From NCBI GenBank assembly GCA_020402585.1, contig JADBZH010000006.1, positions 1-64,000 on the forward strand: a stretch of 64,000 nucleotides of DNA. Reading direction: 5' to 3'. Shown piece by piece: positions 1-8,327 of this stretch. The translations under genes were made by a program, and so were the position numbers. The stretch comes from Phenylobacterium sp. GTDB lineage: Bacteria > Pseudomonadota > Alphaproteobacteria > Caulobacterales > Caulobacteraceae. The notes below the pieces were generated by a model that worked only from the letters and a program-made list of their open reading frames with translations, was not told the origin of the DNA and made no database searches. The stretch's first letter is position 1. Each line of letters begins with the position of its first letter.

Positions 1-1062
1 CGGGGCGCGGTGGGCTTCCTGGTGATCCACGAGACCGACCCGGCCTCCTACGGCTGGGCGACCGTCAAGAACTCCAACACCAACACCCTCTTCGACATCA
101 TCCGCACCGACCCTGCCCAGGCCCATGCCCCTCTGGAGGGCTGGATCCAGCGCGACGTGACCGTGGGGCTGTTCCAGGCGGCGGGCCTCGACTTCGAGGC
201 GCTGAAGGCCAAGGCCCAGACCCGCGACTTCCGTCCGGTGGAGCTGACCGGCGTGACCTTCTCCACGGACCACGCGATCAAGGCCCAGAAGATCGTCTCG
301 AAGAACGTTGTGGCGCGCAAGCCGGGCCGGAAGCACCCCGACGAGACGGTGATCTACACGGCCCACTGGGACCACCTGGGCGTCGGCCTGCCGGACGCCA
401 AGGGCGACCGGATCTACAACGGCGCCCTGGACAATTCGCTGGGCACAGCCTCCCTGCTGGAGATCGGCCGCGAGTACGCCAAGGCCCCGGCGACGGACCG
501 TTCGGTGGTCTTCCTGGCGGTGACCGCCGAGGAAAAGGGCCTCCTCGGTTCGGAGTACTACGCCTCCAATCCCCTCTATCCCCTGGCGACCACGGCGGGG
601 GTGATCAACATGGACGGCGGCTCCACGGCGGGGCCGGCGCGGGACTTCACCACCTCGGGCGATGCGCCCCTGACCCTGCAGGACGACCTGGTGGCCCTGG
701 GCGCCAAGCGCGGCCGGGCCTATTCGCCCGATCCCCGTCCGGGCGCGGGCAGCTTCTTCCGCTCGGACCACTTCCCCTTCGCCAAGCGCGGCGTGCCCGC
801 CATCTCCTTCGGCTCCGGACAGGACCTGGTCGAGGGCGGCCGGGCGCGGGGCGAGGCCCTGGCGAGGGACTACACGACCTATCGCTACCACCAGCCCGCC
901 GACGAATGGTCGCCGGACTGGAACCTGGCCGGGACGGTGCAGGACGGGCATCTGCTCTATGACCTCGGCCGCGAGCTGGCCAACTCCCGCCGCTGGCCAG
1001 ACTGGAAGGAAGGCTCGGAATTCCGCGCCGTCCGCGCCGGCACCTCGGCCCAGAGGAAGTAG
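1..1062 (+). CDS. M28 family zinc metallopeptidase (5' end cut by window edge)
   Basis: This is the C-terminal part of an M28 (aminopeptidase Y/S type) metallopeptidase. The frame is open from base 1, so the start and probable signal peptide lie outside the window. Counting from the GTG at base 10, the zinc and catalytic residues are in order: H119 and D121 in AHWDH, D141 in ALDNS, the glutamate pair E174/E175 in AEEKG, D202 in NMDGG and H254 in SDHFPF. The segment before the catalytic domain resembles the PA-type insert of secreted M28 enzymes. Such enzymes remove N-terminal amino acids from peptides in the periplasm or outside the cell; substrate cannot be told here. It ends 62 bases before the TetR gene and is probably transcribed separately from it. 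Confidence 0.9.
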   Translation, partial: RGAVGFLVIHETDPASYGWATVKNSNTNTLFDIIRTDPAQAHAPLEGWIQRDVTVGLFQAAGLDFEALKAKAQTRDFRPVELTGVTFSTDHAIKAQKIVSKNVVARKPGRKHPDETVIYTAHWDHLGVGLPDAKGDRIYNGALDNSLGTASLLEIGREYAKAPATDRSVVFLAVTAEEKGLLGSEYYASNPLYPLATTAGVINMDGGSTAGPARDFTTSGDAPLTLQDDLVALGAKRGRAYSPDPRPGAGSFFRSDHFPFAKRGVPAISFGSGQDLVEGGRARGEALARDYTTYRYHQPADEWSPDWNLAGTVQDGHLLYDLGRELANSRRWPDWKEGSEFRAVRAGTSAQRK

Positions 1063-1124
1063 CGGGGGCTCGACGGGGACGCGCTATGCCCTATGGTGAC
1101 GCGCGTCATCTTTTGAGCGAGACC

Positions 1125-1748
1125 ATGCCCGACACCGCCCTGGCCCCGGCCGGAAAGCGCGAGATCACCAAGGCGCAGAACCGCCAGGCGATCCTCGACG
1201 CCGCGCGCGAGGTGTTCGGCGAGGCGGGGTTCGAGACCGTCACCGTGCGCGACATCATCCGCCGCACCGGCCTGGCCTCGGGCACCTTCTACAACTACTT
1301 CCGCTCGAAGGATGAGGTGGCCTCGGCCCTGTCGCGGGACGGCGCCCGCCGGTTCTCGCCGGTGCTGAAGGCCCAGAGGGAGCGGGCCCGGACCTGGGAG
1401 GAGTTCGTCCGCGGAGCGCTCAGCGCCTATTACGGCTTCCTGGCGAGCGAGCACGACAACTGGATGGCCCGTCGTCCGGCGGGAGAGGCGGGCCTGACCC
1501 TGATGGGCGAGACCCCCGAAATGTCGGCCGTCTTCGAGGAGGTCCGCCGGTCCATCATCGATGAGGCGGAGCGGGGCGGAGCGCGGGGCGTCGACGCCGA
1601 TTACCTGGCCGCCGCCTGTATCGGCCTGGCTCGGGAGGTCGGCCAGAAGATGCTGGCCCGGCGCCCCATCGACCCGGCGGCGGCGACCGACTTCGCCGTC
1701 GCCCTGATCCTGCGCGGCACGGCGGGCCTGGCGGAGGCGGCGCGATGA
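1125..1748 (+). CDS. TetR/AcrR family transcriptional regulator
   Basis: A 207-residue one-component repressor. The N-terminal helix-turn-helix (about residues 38-58, TVRDIIRRTGLASGTFYNYF) is a classic TetR DNA-recognition unit, followed by an all-helical ligand and dimerisation domain with no family-specific signature that I recognise. I use the ATG at 1125 because the TetR core begins about 12 residues later; an in-frame ATG at 1086 would add 13 unrelated residues. The stop codon overlaps the ATG of the downstream hydrolase by four bases, so regulator, hydrolase and quinone oxidoreductase (1125-3784) look like one operon. The likely role is ligand-relieved repression of that operon, which is an inference from position. 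Confidence 0.9.
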   Translation: MPDTALAPAGKREITKAQNRQAILDAAREVFGEAGFETVTVRDIIRRTGLASGTFYNYFRSKDEVASALSRDGARRFSPVLKAQRERARTWEEFVRGALSAYYGFLASEHDNWMARRPAGEAGLTLMGETPEMSAVFEEVRRSIIDEAERGGARGVDADYLAAACIGLAREVGQKMLARRPIDPAAATDFAVALILRGTAGLAEAAR

Positions 1749-2797
1749 GCCGGTCAGGTCAACAGAGGGCGATCCTGTCCTGGATCCTGTCCCTGCCCAC
1801 GCCGGTGCTTCGCCTGTTGTCCGGCGGGGTCGCCACCTACCGGGAGGGGCGGACCCTGGACCCCCGCCTGCAGTTCCTCGCCGCCGGCGCACGCCGGTCC
1901 CGGCCGATGAGCACCCTGACCCCGGAGGAGGCCCGCCGCGCCAGCGCCGCCGCCTTCCGCGCCACGGCCGAGGCGCCGCCCCCCGGCGTGCGGATCGAAG
2001 CCCTGAAGGTTCCCGGCGGCGAGGGCGAGCGGCCCGCCCGCCTGTACAGTCCCTCCCGGCCTGCGCCGGAGGTTCCCATCCTGGTCTTCGCCCACATGGG
2101 CGGCGGGGTGATCGGCGACCTCGACACCACCGACGGCTTCTGCGGCCGCCTGGCCGAGACCCTGGGCGGACCCGTCCTGTCCGTGGATTACCGGCTGGCC
2201 CCCGAGCACCGGTTCCCGGCGGGCTACGAGGACGTGCTGGCGGCCTTCCGCTGGGCCCGGGACAACGCCGTGACCCTGGGCGGACCTCCGGGGCGGGCGG
2301 CGATCGGTGGGGATTCCATGGGGGGGCTCTTCGCCGCCGCCCTGGCCCAGGAGATGAAGCGGACCGGCGAGCCGGGACCGCACCTGCAGCTGCTGGTCTA
2401 TCCTTGCGTGGATGTGGCCAGCGAGACCCCGTCCATGACGGCCCTGGCCGACGCCTTTCCCCTGGACCGGGCCACGATGGACTGGTTCATCGGTCACTAT
2501 CTCCCGCCCGGCGGGGATCCCGCCGATCCGCGCAATGCGCCGGCCCGGACCGAGGATCTGTCGGGCCTTGCCCCGGCCGTGATCGCCACCGCCGGCTTTG
2601 ATCCCCTGGTCGACCAGGGCGAGGCCTACGCCCGGCGCCTGGCCGCCGCCGGCGTGCCCGTGGACTACCGACGCTATGACAGCCTGGTCCACGGCTTCAC
2701 GGCCTTTGGCGGCGTGGTCCCGGAGGCCCGCCGGGCCTGCGCGGAGATCGCCGGCCTGGTCGCCGCCCGGCTGTCCCAACCCCTCCAGAAGGACTGA
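1745..2797 (+). CDS. alpha/beta hydrolase of the hormone-sensitive lipase (HSL) family
   Basis: A 350-residue esterase or lipase-like enzyme. The HSL oxyanion-hole motif is present as HMGGG (residues 117-121) where the family usually has HGGG. The nucleophile elbow is GDSMGG (S191), the acid is D286 in FDPLVD, and the catalytic histidine is H316 in LVHGF. The family hydrolyses short acyl esters or lactones in the cytoplasm; the substrate is unknown here. It is translationally coupled to the TetR gene by an ATGA overlap and is followed after three bases by a quinone oxidoreductase, suggesting a small detoxification or catabolic operon under TetR control. Confidence 0.9.
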   Translation: MSRSGQQRAILSWILSLPTPVLRLLSGGVATYREGRTLDPRLQFLAAGARRSRPMSTLTPEEARRASAAAFRATAEAPPPGVRIEALKVPGGEGERPARLYSPSRPAPEVPILVFAHMGGGVIGDLDTTDGFCGRLAETLGGPVLSVDYRLAPEHRFPAGYEDVLAAFRWARDNAVTLGGPPGRAAIGGDSMGGLFAAALAQEMKRTGEPGPHLQLLVYPCVDVASETPSMTALADAFPLDRATMDWFIGHYLPPGGDPADPRNAPARTEDLSGLAPAVIATAGFDPLVDQGEAYARRLAAAGVPVDYRRYDSLVHGFTAFGGVVPEARRACAEIAGLVAARLSQPLQKD

Positions 2798-2800
2798 ACC

Positions 2801-3784
2801 ATGCGTGCGCTCGTCGTCGAGGAACTGGCCGCGGAATACGCCGGCTGCCGGGTCAAGGACCTGCCGGATCCGACCCCCGGGCCGGGAGAGGTGCTGGTCA
2901 AGGTCCGGGCCGGGGCGGTGAACTTTCCCGACCTCATGCAGACCCGGGGCGAGCACCAGCACAAGCCGCCCGTGCCCTTCACCCCGGGCATGGAGATGGC
3001 CGGAGACGTGGTCGCGGTGGGCGAGGGCGTCACAGCCTGGAAGCCCGGCGACGCCGTGGCCGGGGGCTCGCGCACGGGCGCCTTCGCCGAATACGCCGTC
3101 AGCCCCGCCGGCGCCCTGCATCGCAAGCCCGAGGCCCTGACCTATGGCCAGGCCGCCGGTTACCAGGTCTGCTACCTGACCGCCTGGGTCGCCCTGGTCC
3201 GCCGGGCCCAGGTCCAGCCGGGCGAGTGGGTCCTGGTGCATGGCGCGGCCGGAGGCACCGGCCTGGCCGCCGTGGACCTGGCCCGCCACCTGGGCTGCCG
3301 GGTCATCGCCGCCTCGGCCTCCGACGCCAAGCTGGCGGTGATCGAGAAGGAATACGCCCCCGACGCCGTGGTCAACGTCACCAAGGGCTTCAAGGACCGG
3401 GTGAAGGAGATCACCGGGGGCCGCGGCGCGGACGTCATCTACGACCCCGTCGGCGGCGATGTCTTCGACGAGAGCGTGCGTTGCATCGCCTTCGACGGGC
3501 GCATCCTCTCCATCGGCTTCACCTCGGGCCGGCTGCCCGTGCTGCCGGTCAACTACGCCCTGATCAAGGGCTTCTCGGTCATGGGGGTCCGGGCCGGCGA
3601 GTACGGACGGAAGTTCCCGGAGAAGGGCCGCGAGAACAACGAGGCCATCTGGAAGCTGGCGGCCGAAGGCGCCATGCGGCCGCGAGTGGACCGGGAGTTC
3701 CCCCTGGACGGATGGCGCGAGGCCTTCGACACCCTGGCCGAGCGGACCGTGGTGGGCAAGACCATCATCCGGCCGGACCTCTGA
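2801..3784 (+). CDS. NADPH:quinone oxidoreductase, zinc-free MDR family
   Basis: A 327-residue medium-chain dehydrogenase/reductase. The N-terminal GroES-like catalytic domain (about 1-120) lacks the cysteine and histidine zinc ligands of alcohol dehydrogenases. The Rossmann domain carries the nucleotide-binding motif GAAGGTGL (148-155). The family reduces quinones or enoyl-type electrophiles with NADPH. It starts three bases after the HSL hydrolase and closes the TetR-hydrolase-oxidoreductase operon. No terminator hairpin with a T-run is evident before the rpmH promoter. The exact substrate cannot be inferred; a crotonase-type or enone reductase is an alternative. Confidence 0.88.
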   Translation: MRALVVEELAAEYAGCRVKDLPDPTPGPGEVLVKVRAGAVNFPDLMQTRGEHQHKPPVPFTPGMEMAGDVVAVGEGVTAWKPGDAVAGGSRTGAFAEYAVSPAGALHRKPEALTYGQAAGYQVCYLTAWVALVRRAQVQPGEWVLVHGAAGGTGLAAVDLARHLGCRVIAASASDAKLAVIEKEYAPDAVVNVTKGFKDRVKEITGGRGADVIYDPVGGDVFDESVRCIAFDGRILSIGFTSGRLPVLPVNYALIKGFSVMGVRAGEYGRKFPEKGRENNEAIWKLAAEGAMRPRVDREFPLDGWREAFDTLAERTVVGKTIIRPDL

Positions 3785-3817
3785 GACGCCTTCGCGGGCC
3801 CCTGCCGCCGCCCGGCA

Positions 3818-3846
3818 TTGACAGATGGCCGGGCATCCCCTATTCC
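3818..3846 (+). promoter_or_regulatory. Housekeeping-type promoter of rpmH
   Basis: A perfect -35 hexamer TTGACA (3818-3823) is followed after 17 bases by the -10-like TATTCC (3841-3846), 32 bases ahead of the rpmH GTG. This is a good match to a sigma-70-type promoter and is placed where rpmH-rnpA-yidC transcription should begin. Confidence 0.7.
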
Positions 3847-3877
3847 CCGCGCCTCGTTTTCTCCCGGAGCTGGTCCC

Positions 3878-4012
3878 GTGAAGCGCACTTTTCAGCCCTC
3901 CCGTCTCGTGCGTGCGCGCCGTCACGGCTGGCGCGCCCGCATGGCTACCAAGAACGGCCGCAAGGTTGTCGCGCGCCGCCGGGCCAAGGGCCGCAAGCGC
4001 CTGACCGCCTGA
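3878..4012 (+). CDS. rpmH: 50S ribosomal protein L34
   Basis: The 44-residue product is the full-length, very basic bL34 protein, with the family hallmark [11 protein letters not shown] in the middle and an [10 protein letters not shown] tail. It packs into ribosomal RNA of the large subunit. The start is GTG at 3878: homologues begin with (M)KRTFQPS, and GGAG lies eight bases upstream. It is the first gene of the rpmH-rnpA-yidC-engB cluster and follows a clear promoter at 3818-3846. Confidence 0.97.
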   Translation: MKRTFQPSRLVRARRHGWRARMATKNGRKVVARRRAKGRKRLTA

Positions 4013-4046
4013 CGCGGCGACGCAGGCGATCCCCAGGGCCCTCCGG

Positions 4047-4457
4047 ATGGAGGAACCCGCCTCCCTTCCAGGTCTCCGTCTCGAACGGCTCCGGACCCGT
4101 CCGGGCTTCCTCGCCGCCGCCAAGGGCCGTGCGTGCGCCCGTGGCGCGGTGCTGATGCAGGTCCGCGACCGCGCTGACGGCGATGACCTCGTCCGGGTGG
4201 GCTTCACCGCCACCCGCCGGATCGGCGGGGCGGTGGTCCGCAACCGGGCCAAGCGCCGCCTCCGCGAGGCCGCCCGCCTGCTTGTGCCGGCGCTCGGACG
4301 CCCCGGATGCGACTATGTCCTGATCGCCCGGGGCGGGACGCCGACCCGTCCCTGGCCGCGTTTGCTTGACGACGTGAAAACCGCGCTGATAAGCCTCGCG
4401 GCCGAGGGCGACCGCCCTGCCCGCGCGCCTGACCGCGCCCCCTCTTCAACAGACTGA
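4047..4457 (+). CDS. rnpA: Ribonuclease P protein component
   Basis: A 136-residue basic protein, the protein subunit of RNase P, which processes the 5' ends of precursor tRNAs. The diagnostic RNR-type motif is present as RNRAKRRLRE (about residues 69-78) after a VGFTATRRIGGAVVRN strand and loop. It lies 34 bases after rpmH and 12 bases before yidC, so co-transcription is likely. The small membrane-insertion factor gene yidD, commonly found between rnpA and yidC, has no room here. The C-terminal tail after about residue 115 is proline- and arginine-rich and not conserved in the family. Confidence 0.95.
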   Translation: MEEPASLPGLRLERLRTRPGFLAAAKGRACARGAVLMQVRDRADGDDLVRVGFTATRRIGGAVVRNRAKRRLREAARLLVPALGRPGCDYVLIARGGTPTRPWPRLLDDVKTALISLAAEGDRPARAPDRAPSSTD

Positions 4458-4469
4458 GCGCGCGCCCGA

Positions 4470-6263
4470 ATGCCCGACAACACGAACCGCAACACGATCC
4501 TCTTCGTCATCCTCTCGATGGCCCTGCTGTTCGGCTACCAGGCCCTGGTGCTGGGCCCGCAGAACAAGCAGAGGGAGGCCGAGCTCAAGGCCCGCGAGAC
4601 GGCCCAGGCGACCCAGCCGGCGAATGGCCCCGCCGCCGTCGCCGGACCGGCTGGGACGGCCGGGCCTGTCTTCGTCCCGCGGTCGACCGCCATCGCCGGG
4701 GCGCCGCGAATCCAGGTGGACACCCCGGCCCTTCAGGGCTCGCTCTCCCTGCGCGGCGGACGCATCGACGACCTCTTCCTGAGGGACTACCGGACCGAGG
4801 TCGAAGCCGGGTCGCCGCCGGTGGAGCTCCTCCGCCCTGAGGGTGTTCGCGACGCCTGGTTCGCCGAGTTCGGCTGGACCGGCGCCAACCTGCCCGGCCT
4901 GCCCACCTCCAGCGCCCAGTGGACCCTGGTCCAGGGCGACCGCCTGTCGCCGGGTCGCCCCGTCGTCCTGCGCTATGACGCCGGACAGGGTCTGGCCTTC
5001 ACCCGGCGGATCGAGGTGGACGACAAGTTCATGTTCACGGTCACGGATACGGTGGCCAACAGCCTGTCCAACCCGGTCACCATCGCGCCCTACGCCACCG
5101 TGCAGCGCCGCGGGGCCCCCGCCGTTCCCGCCGCCAACGCCCACGAGGGCGCGGTGGGCGTCATGGACGGGGTCCTGGAGATGCTGAACTACAAGCAGCT
5201 CAAGAAGGATGGCGAGGAAGCCTTCTCCGCCACAGGCGGCTGGATGGGCATCACCGACAAGTACTGGCTGGCCGCCGTCATCCCCGAGCAGAAGGAGAAG
5301 GTGAACGCGGCCTACCGCAGCACCAACCTCTCCGGCGTGGACATCTACGAGGCCAACTTCGTGGCCCAGCCCCGGGTGGTCCAGCCCGGCGCCACCTACA
5401 CCCATGTCAGCCGCCTGTTCGCAGGCGCCAAGACCGTTCCGGTCCTGCGCGCCTACGAGGAGGCCCTCGGAATCCCGAAGTTCCAGGACGCCGTGGACTG
5501 GGGCCGGCTGTACTTCTTCACCAAGCCGATTTTCTGGCTCCTAGAAGTCTTCTACGGCTGGATGGGCAATTTCGGCCTGGCGATCCTCGCCCTCACCGTC
5601 GTGGTCCGCCTCCTCATGTTCTATCCGGCGAACCTGTCCTACGAGTCGCTGACCAAGATGAAAAAGGTCCAGCCTCAGGTGGAGGAGCTGCGCGCCCGGC
5701 TGAAGGACGACCCGCAGAAGCAGCAGCAGGAGCTGATGCGGCTTTACCAGTCCGAGAAGATCAACCCGCTGATGGGCTGTCTGCCCATGCTGGCGACCAT
5801 CCCGATCTTCCTGGCCCTCTTCAAGGTGCTCTCCGTGGCCATCGAGATGCGCCACGCGCCCTTCTATGGCTGGATCCAGGACCTCTCCTCCCGGGATCCG
5901 ACGACCCTTCTGAACCTGTTCGGCCTGATCCCCTGGGATCCGGCGACCGCGCCCTTCATCGGCGGCCTGCTGAATGGACCCCTGCACATCGGCATCTGGC
6001 CCCTGGCCTATGGCGTCACCCAGTGGCTCTCGATGAAGATGAGCCCCCCGGCGCCGGACCCGATCCAGCAGAAGATCATGGAGCTGATGCCGGTGATCTT
6101 CACCTTCGTCATGGCCCCGTTCGCGGTCGGCCTGATGATCTACTACACGTGGAGCAACGTGCTCACGATCCTCCAGCAGTACGTCATCATGCGGAAGTAC
6201 CAGGTGGAGAACCCCATCGACGACTTCATCGCCAAGATCCGGGCGCGGAAGGCCGCCGGGTGA
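4470..6263 (+). CDS. yidC: Membrane protein insertase YidC
   Basis: The 597-residue product is full length for a Gram-negative YidC (Oxa1 family). An N-terminal signal-anchor helix (about residues 8-25) is followed by an Ala/Pro/Gly-rich linker, the large periplasmic beta-sandwich domain (about 70-340) and the conserved C-terminal five-helix insertase core, including [20 protein letters not shown] and the [10 protein letters not shown] stretch. It inserts and folds inner-membrane proteins alone or with SecYEG. Its stop overlaps the GTG start of engB by four bases, indicating translational coupling. Confidence 0.97.
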   Translation: MPDNTNRNTILFVILSMALLFGYQALVLGPQNKQREAELKARETAQATQPANGPAAVAGPAGTAGPVFVPRSTAIAGAPRIQVDTPALQGSLSLRGGRIDDLFLRDYRTEVEAGSPPVELLRPEGVRDAWFAEFGWTGANLPGLPTSSAQWTLVQGDRLSPGRPVVLRYDAGQGLAFTRRIEVDDKFMFTVTDTVANSLSNPVTIAPYATVQRRGAPAVPAANAHEGAVGVMDGVLEMLNYKQLKKDGEEAFSATGGWMGITDKYWLAAVIPEQKEKVNAAYRSTNLSGVDIYEANFVAQPRVVQPGATYTHVSRLFAGAKTVPVLRAYEEALGIPKFQDAVDWGRLYFFTKPIFWLLEVFYGWMGNFGLAILALTVVVRLLMFYPANLSYESLTKMKKVQPQVEELRARLKDDPQKQQQELMRLYQSEKINPLMGCLPMLATIPIFLALFKVLSVAIEMRHAPFYGWIQDLSSRDPTTLLNLFGLIPWDPATAPFIGGLLNGPLHIGIWPLAYGVTQWLSMKMSPPAPDPIQQKIMELMPVIFTFVMAPFAVGLMIYYTWSNVLTILQQYVIMRKYQVENPIDDFIAKIRARKAAG

Positions 6264-6946
6264 GCCCGGAGGGCGCGCCGGCGCCAGACGAGGGTGTCTT
6301 TTCTGACGAGGAGATCGAGGCCGCGCGCGTGCTCTTCGCCCGCCCCGCCGTCTTCCTGATGGGCGCCGTCTCGGTGGAGGGCCTGCCGGCCCCGGACCTT
6401 CCCGAGGTGGCCTTCGCCGGCCGCTCCAACGTGGGCAAGTCGTCCCTGATCAACGGCCTGGTCGGCCAGAAGCACCTGGCCCGGGCGTCGAACGAGCCGG
6501 GGCGCACCCGGGAGGTGAACTTCTTCGTGGTCGACGACCGGCTGCGGCTGGTGGACCTGCCCGGCTATGGCTGGGCCCGGGCGGCCAAGGGCGAGGTCAA
6601 GAAGTTCCAGGCCCTGGGCCGGGACTACCTGCGCGGCCGGCCCAACCTGCGCCGGGCCTACCTGCTGATCGACGCACGCCATGGCCTGAAAGACGTGGAC
6701 GAGGAGCCCATGGCGGCCTTCGACCGGGCGGCGGTTTCCTACCAGGTGATCCTGACCAAGGCCGACAAGCTCAAGCCCGCCGAGGTCGAGGCCGTGCGCG
6801 CCCGCACCGAGGCGCAGGTCGCCAAGCGGCCCGCCGCCTTCCCGGGGGTCATCGCCACCTCCTCGGAAAAGGGGACCGGCCTGCCGGAACTGCGCGCCGC
6901 CATCGCCGAGGCCTGCGCCATCGGGGACTCGCCTGACGCCGCGTGA
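6260..6946 (+). CDS. engB: Ribosome biogenesis GTPase EngB (YihA/YsxC)
   Basis: A 228-residue TRAFAC-class GTPase needed for 50S subunit assembly. The motifs are G1 GRSNVGKSS (54-62), the G2-region threonine in [10 protein letters not shown]3 DLPGYG (99-104), G4 TKAD (166-169) and G5 SSEKG (201-205). I place the start at GTG 6260, which overlaps the yidC stop as GTGA; an open frame runs further upstream inside yidC but is not family sequence. It is the last gene of the rpmH cluster. A 45-base gap follows before an unrelated acyl-CoA dehydrogenase, which is where an accessory block splits engB from argB. Confidence 0.95.
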   Translation: MSPEGAPAPDEGVFSDEEIEAARVLFARPAVFLMGAVSVEGLPAPDLPEVAFAGRSNVGKSSLINGLVGQKHLARASNEPGRTREVNFFVVDDRLRLVDLPGYGWARAAKGEVKKFQALGRDYLRGRPNLRRAYLLIDARHGLKDVDEEPMAAFDRAAVSYQVILTKADKLKPAEVEAVRARTEAQVAKRPAAFPGVIATSSEKGTGLPELRAAIAEACAIGDSPDAA

Positions 6947-6991
6947 GGCGGCATAGACTGAAGGCCTCAAGCCGGATCCCGGGAGGCCGCC

Positions 6992-8134
6992 ATGCTCGAT
7001 ACCTCAGCCCGTACGATCTTCGACGAGGATCTGAAGATCTTCCGCGAGCAGGTCCGCAAGGTCTTCGCCCAGCACCTGGTCCCCAACCTCGACCGCTGGG
7101 AGGAGGAGGGCGTGGTGGACCGGCCCTTCTGGCGCGCCTGCGGCGACGCGGGCCTGCTCTGTCCGCAGGTCCCGCAGGCCTATGGCGGCCTGGACCTGGA
7201 CTACCGCTACAACGCCGTGATCGGCGAGGAGCTGACCTATGCCGGCTCGACGGCGGGCATCACCCTGCAGTCGGACATTGTGGCCCCCTACCTCATTCAT
7301 TACGCCTCGGAAGAGTTGAAGCAGGCCTGGCTGACGAAGATGGTGTCGGGCGAGGCCATCGCCGCCATCGCCATGACCGAGCCGGGCGCCGGCTCGGACC
7401 TCCAGGGGGTGCGCACCACCGCCCGGCGGGACGGCGACGACTATGTGATCTCGGGGTCCAAGACCTACATCACCAATGGCCAGAGCGCCGACATCGTCGT
7501 CGTCGTGGCCAAGACCGACCCGGACAAGGGCGCCAAGGGCATCTCCCTGATCCTGGTGGAGGCCACCCGCGAGGGTTTCCGGCGCGGCCGCAACCTGGAC
7601 AAGATCGGCCAGAATTCCGCCGACACCTCCGAGCTCTTCTTCGAGGATGTCCGGGTCCCTGCCGGCAACCTGCTGGGCCAGGAGAACCAGGGCTTCGTCT
7701 ACCTGATGACCCAGCTGCCCCAGGAGCGCCTGCAGATCGCCATCTCCGGCCAGGCTGGCGCCCAGCGGGCCTTTGACGAGGCCGTGAAATTCACCAAGGA
7801 CCGCAAGGCCTTCCGCCAGACCGTCTTCGACTTCCAGAACACCCGCTTCACCCTGGCCAACCTGAAGGCCAAGCTGCAGGCGGGCTGGGCGCATCTGGAC
7901 TGGTGCACGGCCCGCCACCTGCAGGGCGAGTTGACCGCCGCCGAGGCCTCGGCCGCCAAGCTCTTCCACACCGAGCTGCAGTGGGAGGTCTGCGACGCGG
8001 CTCTGCAGCTGCATGGCGGCGCCGGCTACATGAACGAGTACCCGATCGCCCGCCTCTGGCGCGACGCCCGGGTCCAGCGGATCTACGGCGGCACGTCCGA
8101 GATCATGAAGGAGGTCGTGGCCCGCTCGCTCTGA
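6992..8134 (+). CDS. Acyl-CoA dehydrogenase, IVD/LCAD-like catalytic arrangement
   Basis: A 380-residue FAD-dependent acyl-CoA dehydrogenase with all three domains: N-terminal helices, the beta domain with AMTEPGAGSD (about 127-136), and C-terminal helices ending RIYGGTSEIMKEVVARSL. The usual medium-chain-type catalytic glutamate before GT is glycine here. A glutamate in the helix-G position (E245, LPQERL) matches the catalytic base position of isovaleryl- and long-chain enzymes. It introduces the alpha,beta double bond into an acyl-CoA thioester. It is a single gene between engB and element A, convergent with an amidohydrolase. Branched-chain or long-chain acyl-CoA is the likely substrate class, an inference from the catalytic base position. 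Confidence 0.9.
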   Translation: MLDTSARTIFDEDLKIFREQVRKVFAQHLVPNLDRWEEEGVVDRPFWRACGDAGLLCPQVPQAYGGLDLDYRYNAVIGEELTYAGSTAGITLQSDIVAPYLIHYASEELKQAWLTKMVSGEAIAAIAMTEPGAGSDLQGVRTTARRDGDDYVISGSKTYITNGQSADIVVVVAKTDPDKGAKGISLILVEATREGFRRGRNLDKIGQNSADTSELFFEDVRVPAGNLLGQENQGFVYLMTQLPQERLQIAISGQAGAQRAFDEAVKFTKDRKAFRQTVFDFQNTRFTLANLKAKLQAGWAHLDWCTARHLQGELTAAEASAAKLFHTELQWEVCDAALQLHGGAGYMNEYPIARLWRDARVQRIYGGTSEIMKEVVARSL

Positions 8135-8166
8135 CCGTCTTCAGAGCGCGCGACGGCGCCTCTGCT

Positions 8167-8279
8167 GACCCCCTCCGTACCGGGACTGACGTCCCGGTCC
8201 ACCTCCCCCTAGGGGGAGGAATTAGGGCGCCAATTGCTCTCCCAAGGGGGAGCTCCGACCGCAGGTCGGTGAGGGGGTC
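8167..8279 (-). repeat. Palindromic multi-hairpin element, copy A
   Basis: A 113-bp element bounded by perfect terminal inverted repeats GACCCCCTC (8167-8175) and GAGGGGGTC (8271-8279). Inside are four hairpins: ACCGGGAC/GTCCCGGT, CCTCCCCC/GGGGGAGG, a near-perfect GCTCTCCC/GGGGGAGC, and CCGACC/GGTCGG, around an AATT-containing centre. In reverse complement it aligns over its whole length with copies at 21402-21513 and 63140-63252. It lies between two convergent genes (acyl-CoA dehydrogenase and amidohydrolase). A CAGC...TCCCCC tail follows at 8281-8301. Confidence 0.9.
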
Positions 8280-8327
8280 AACAGCGCTTCAGCAGTCCCC
8301 CAAAGTCCTGGTGCGCGTGGGAATACC

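Noticed and set aside
7..1062. GTG at base 10 as the true start of the M28 peptidase
   Set aside because: The frame is open to the window edge and the visible part begins inside a conserved region, so the gene is truncated by the window.
1754..4252. Very long open frames opposite real genes (for example 1754-4252 minus, 18336-20348 plus, 38509-40491 minus)
   Set aside because: They lie wholly antisense to genes with clear family motifs and encode low-complexity Gly/Arg/His-rich sequence, the expected by-product of high-GC codon bias.
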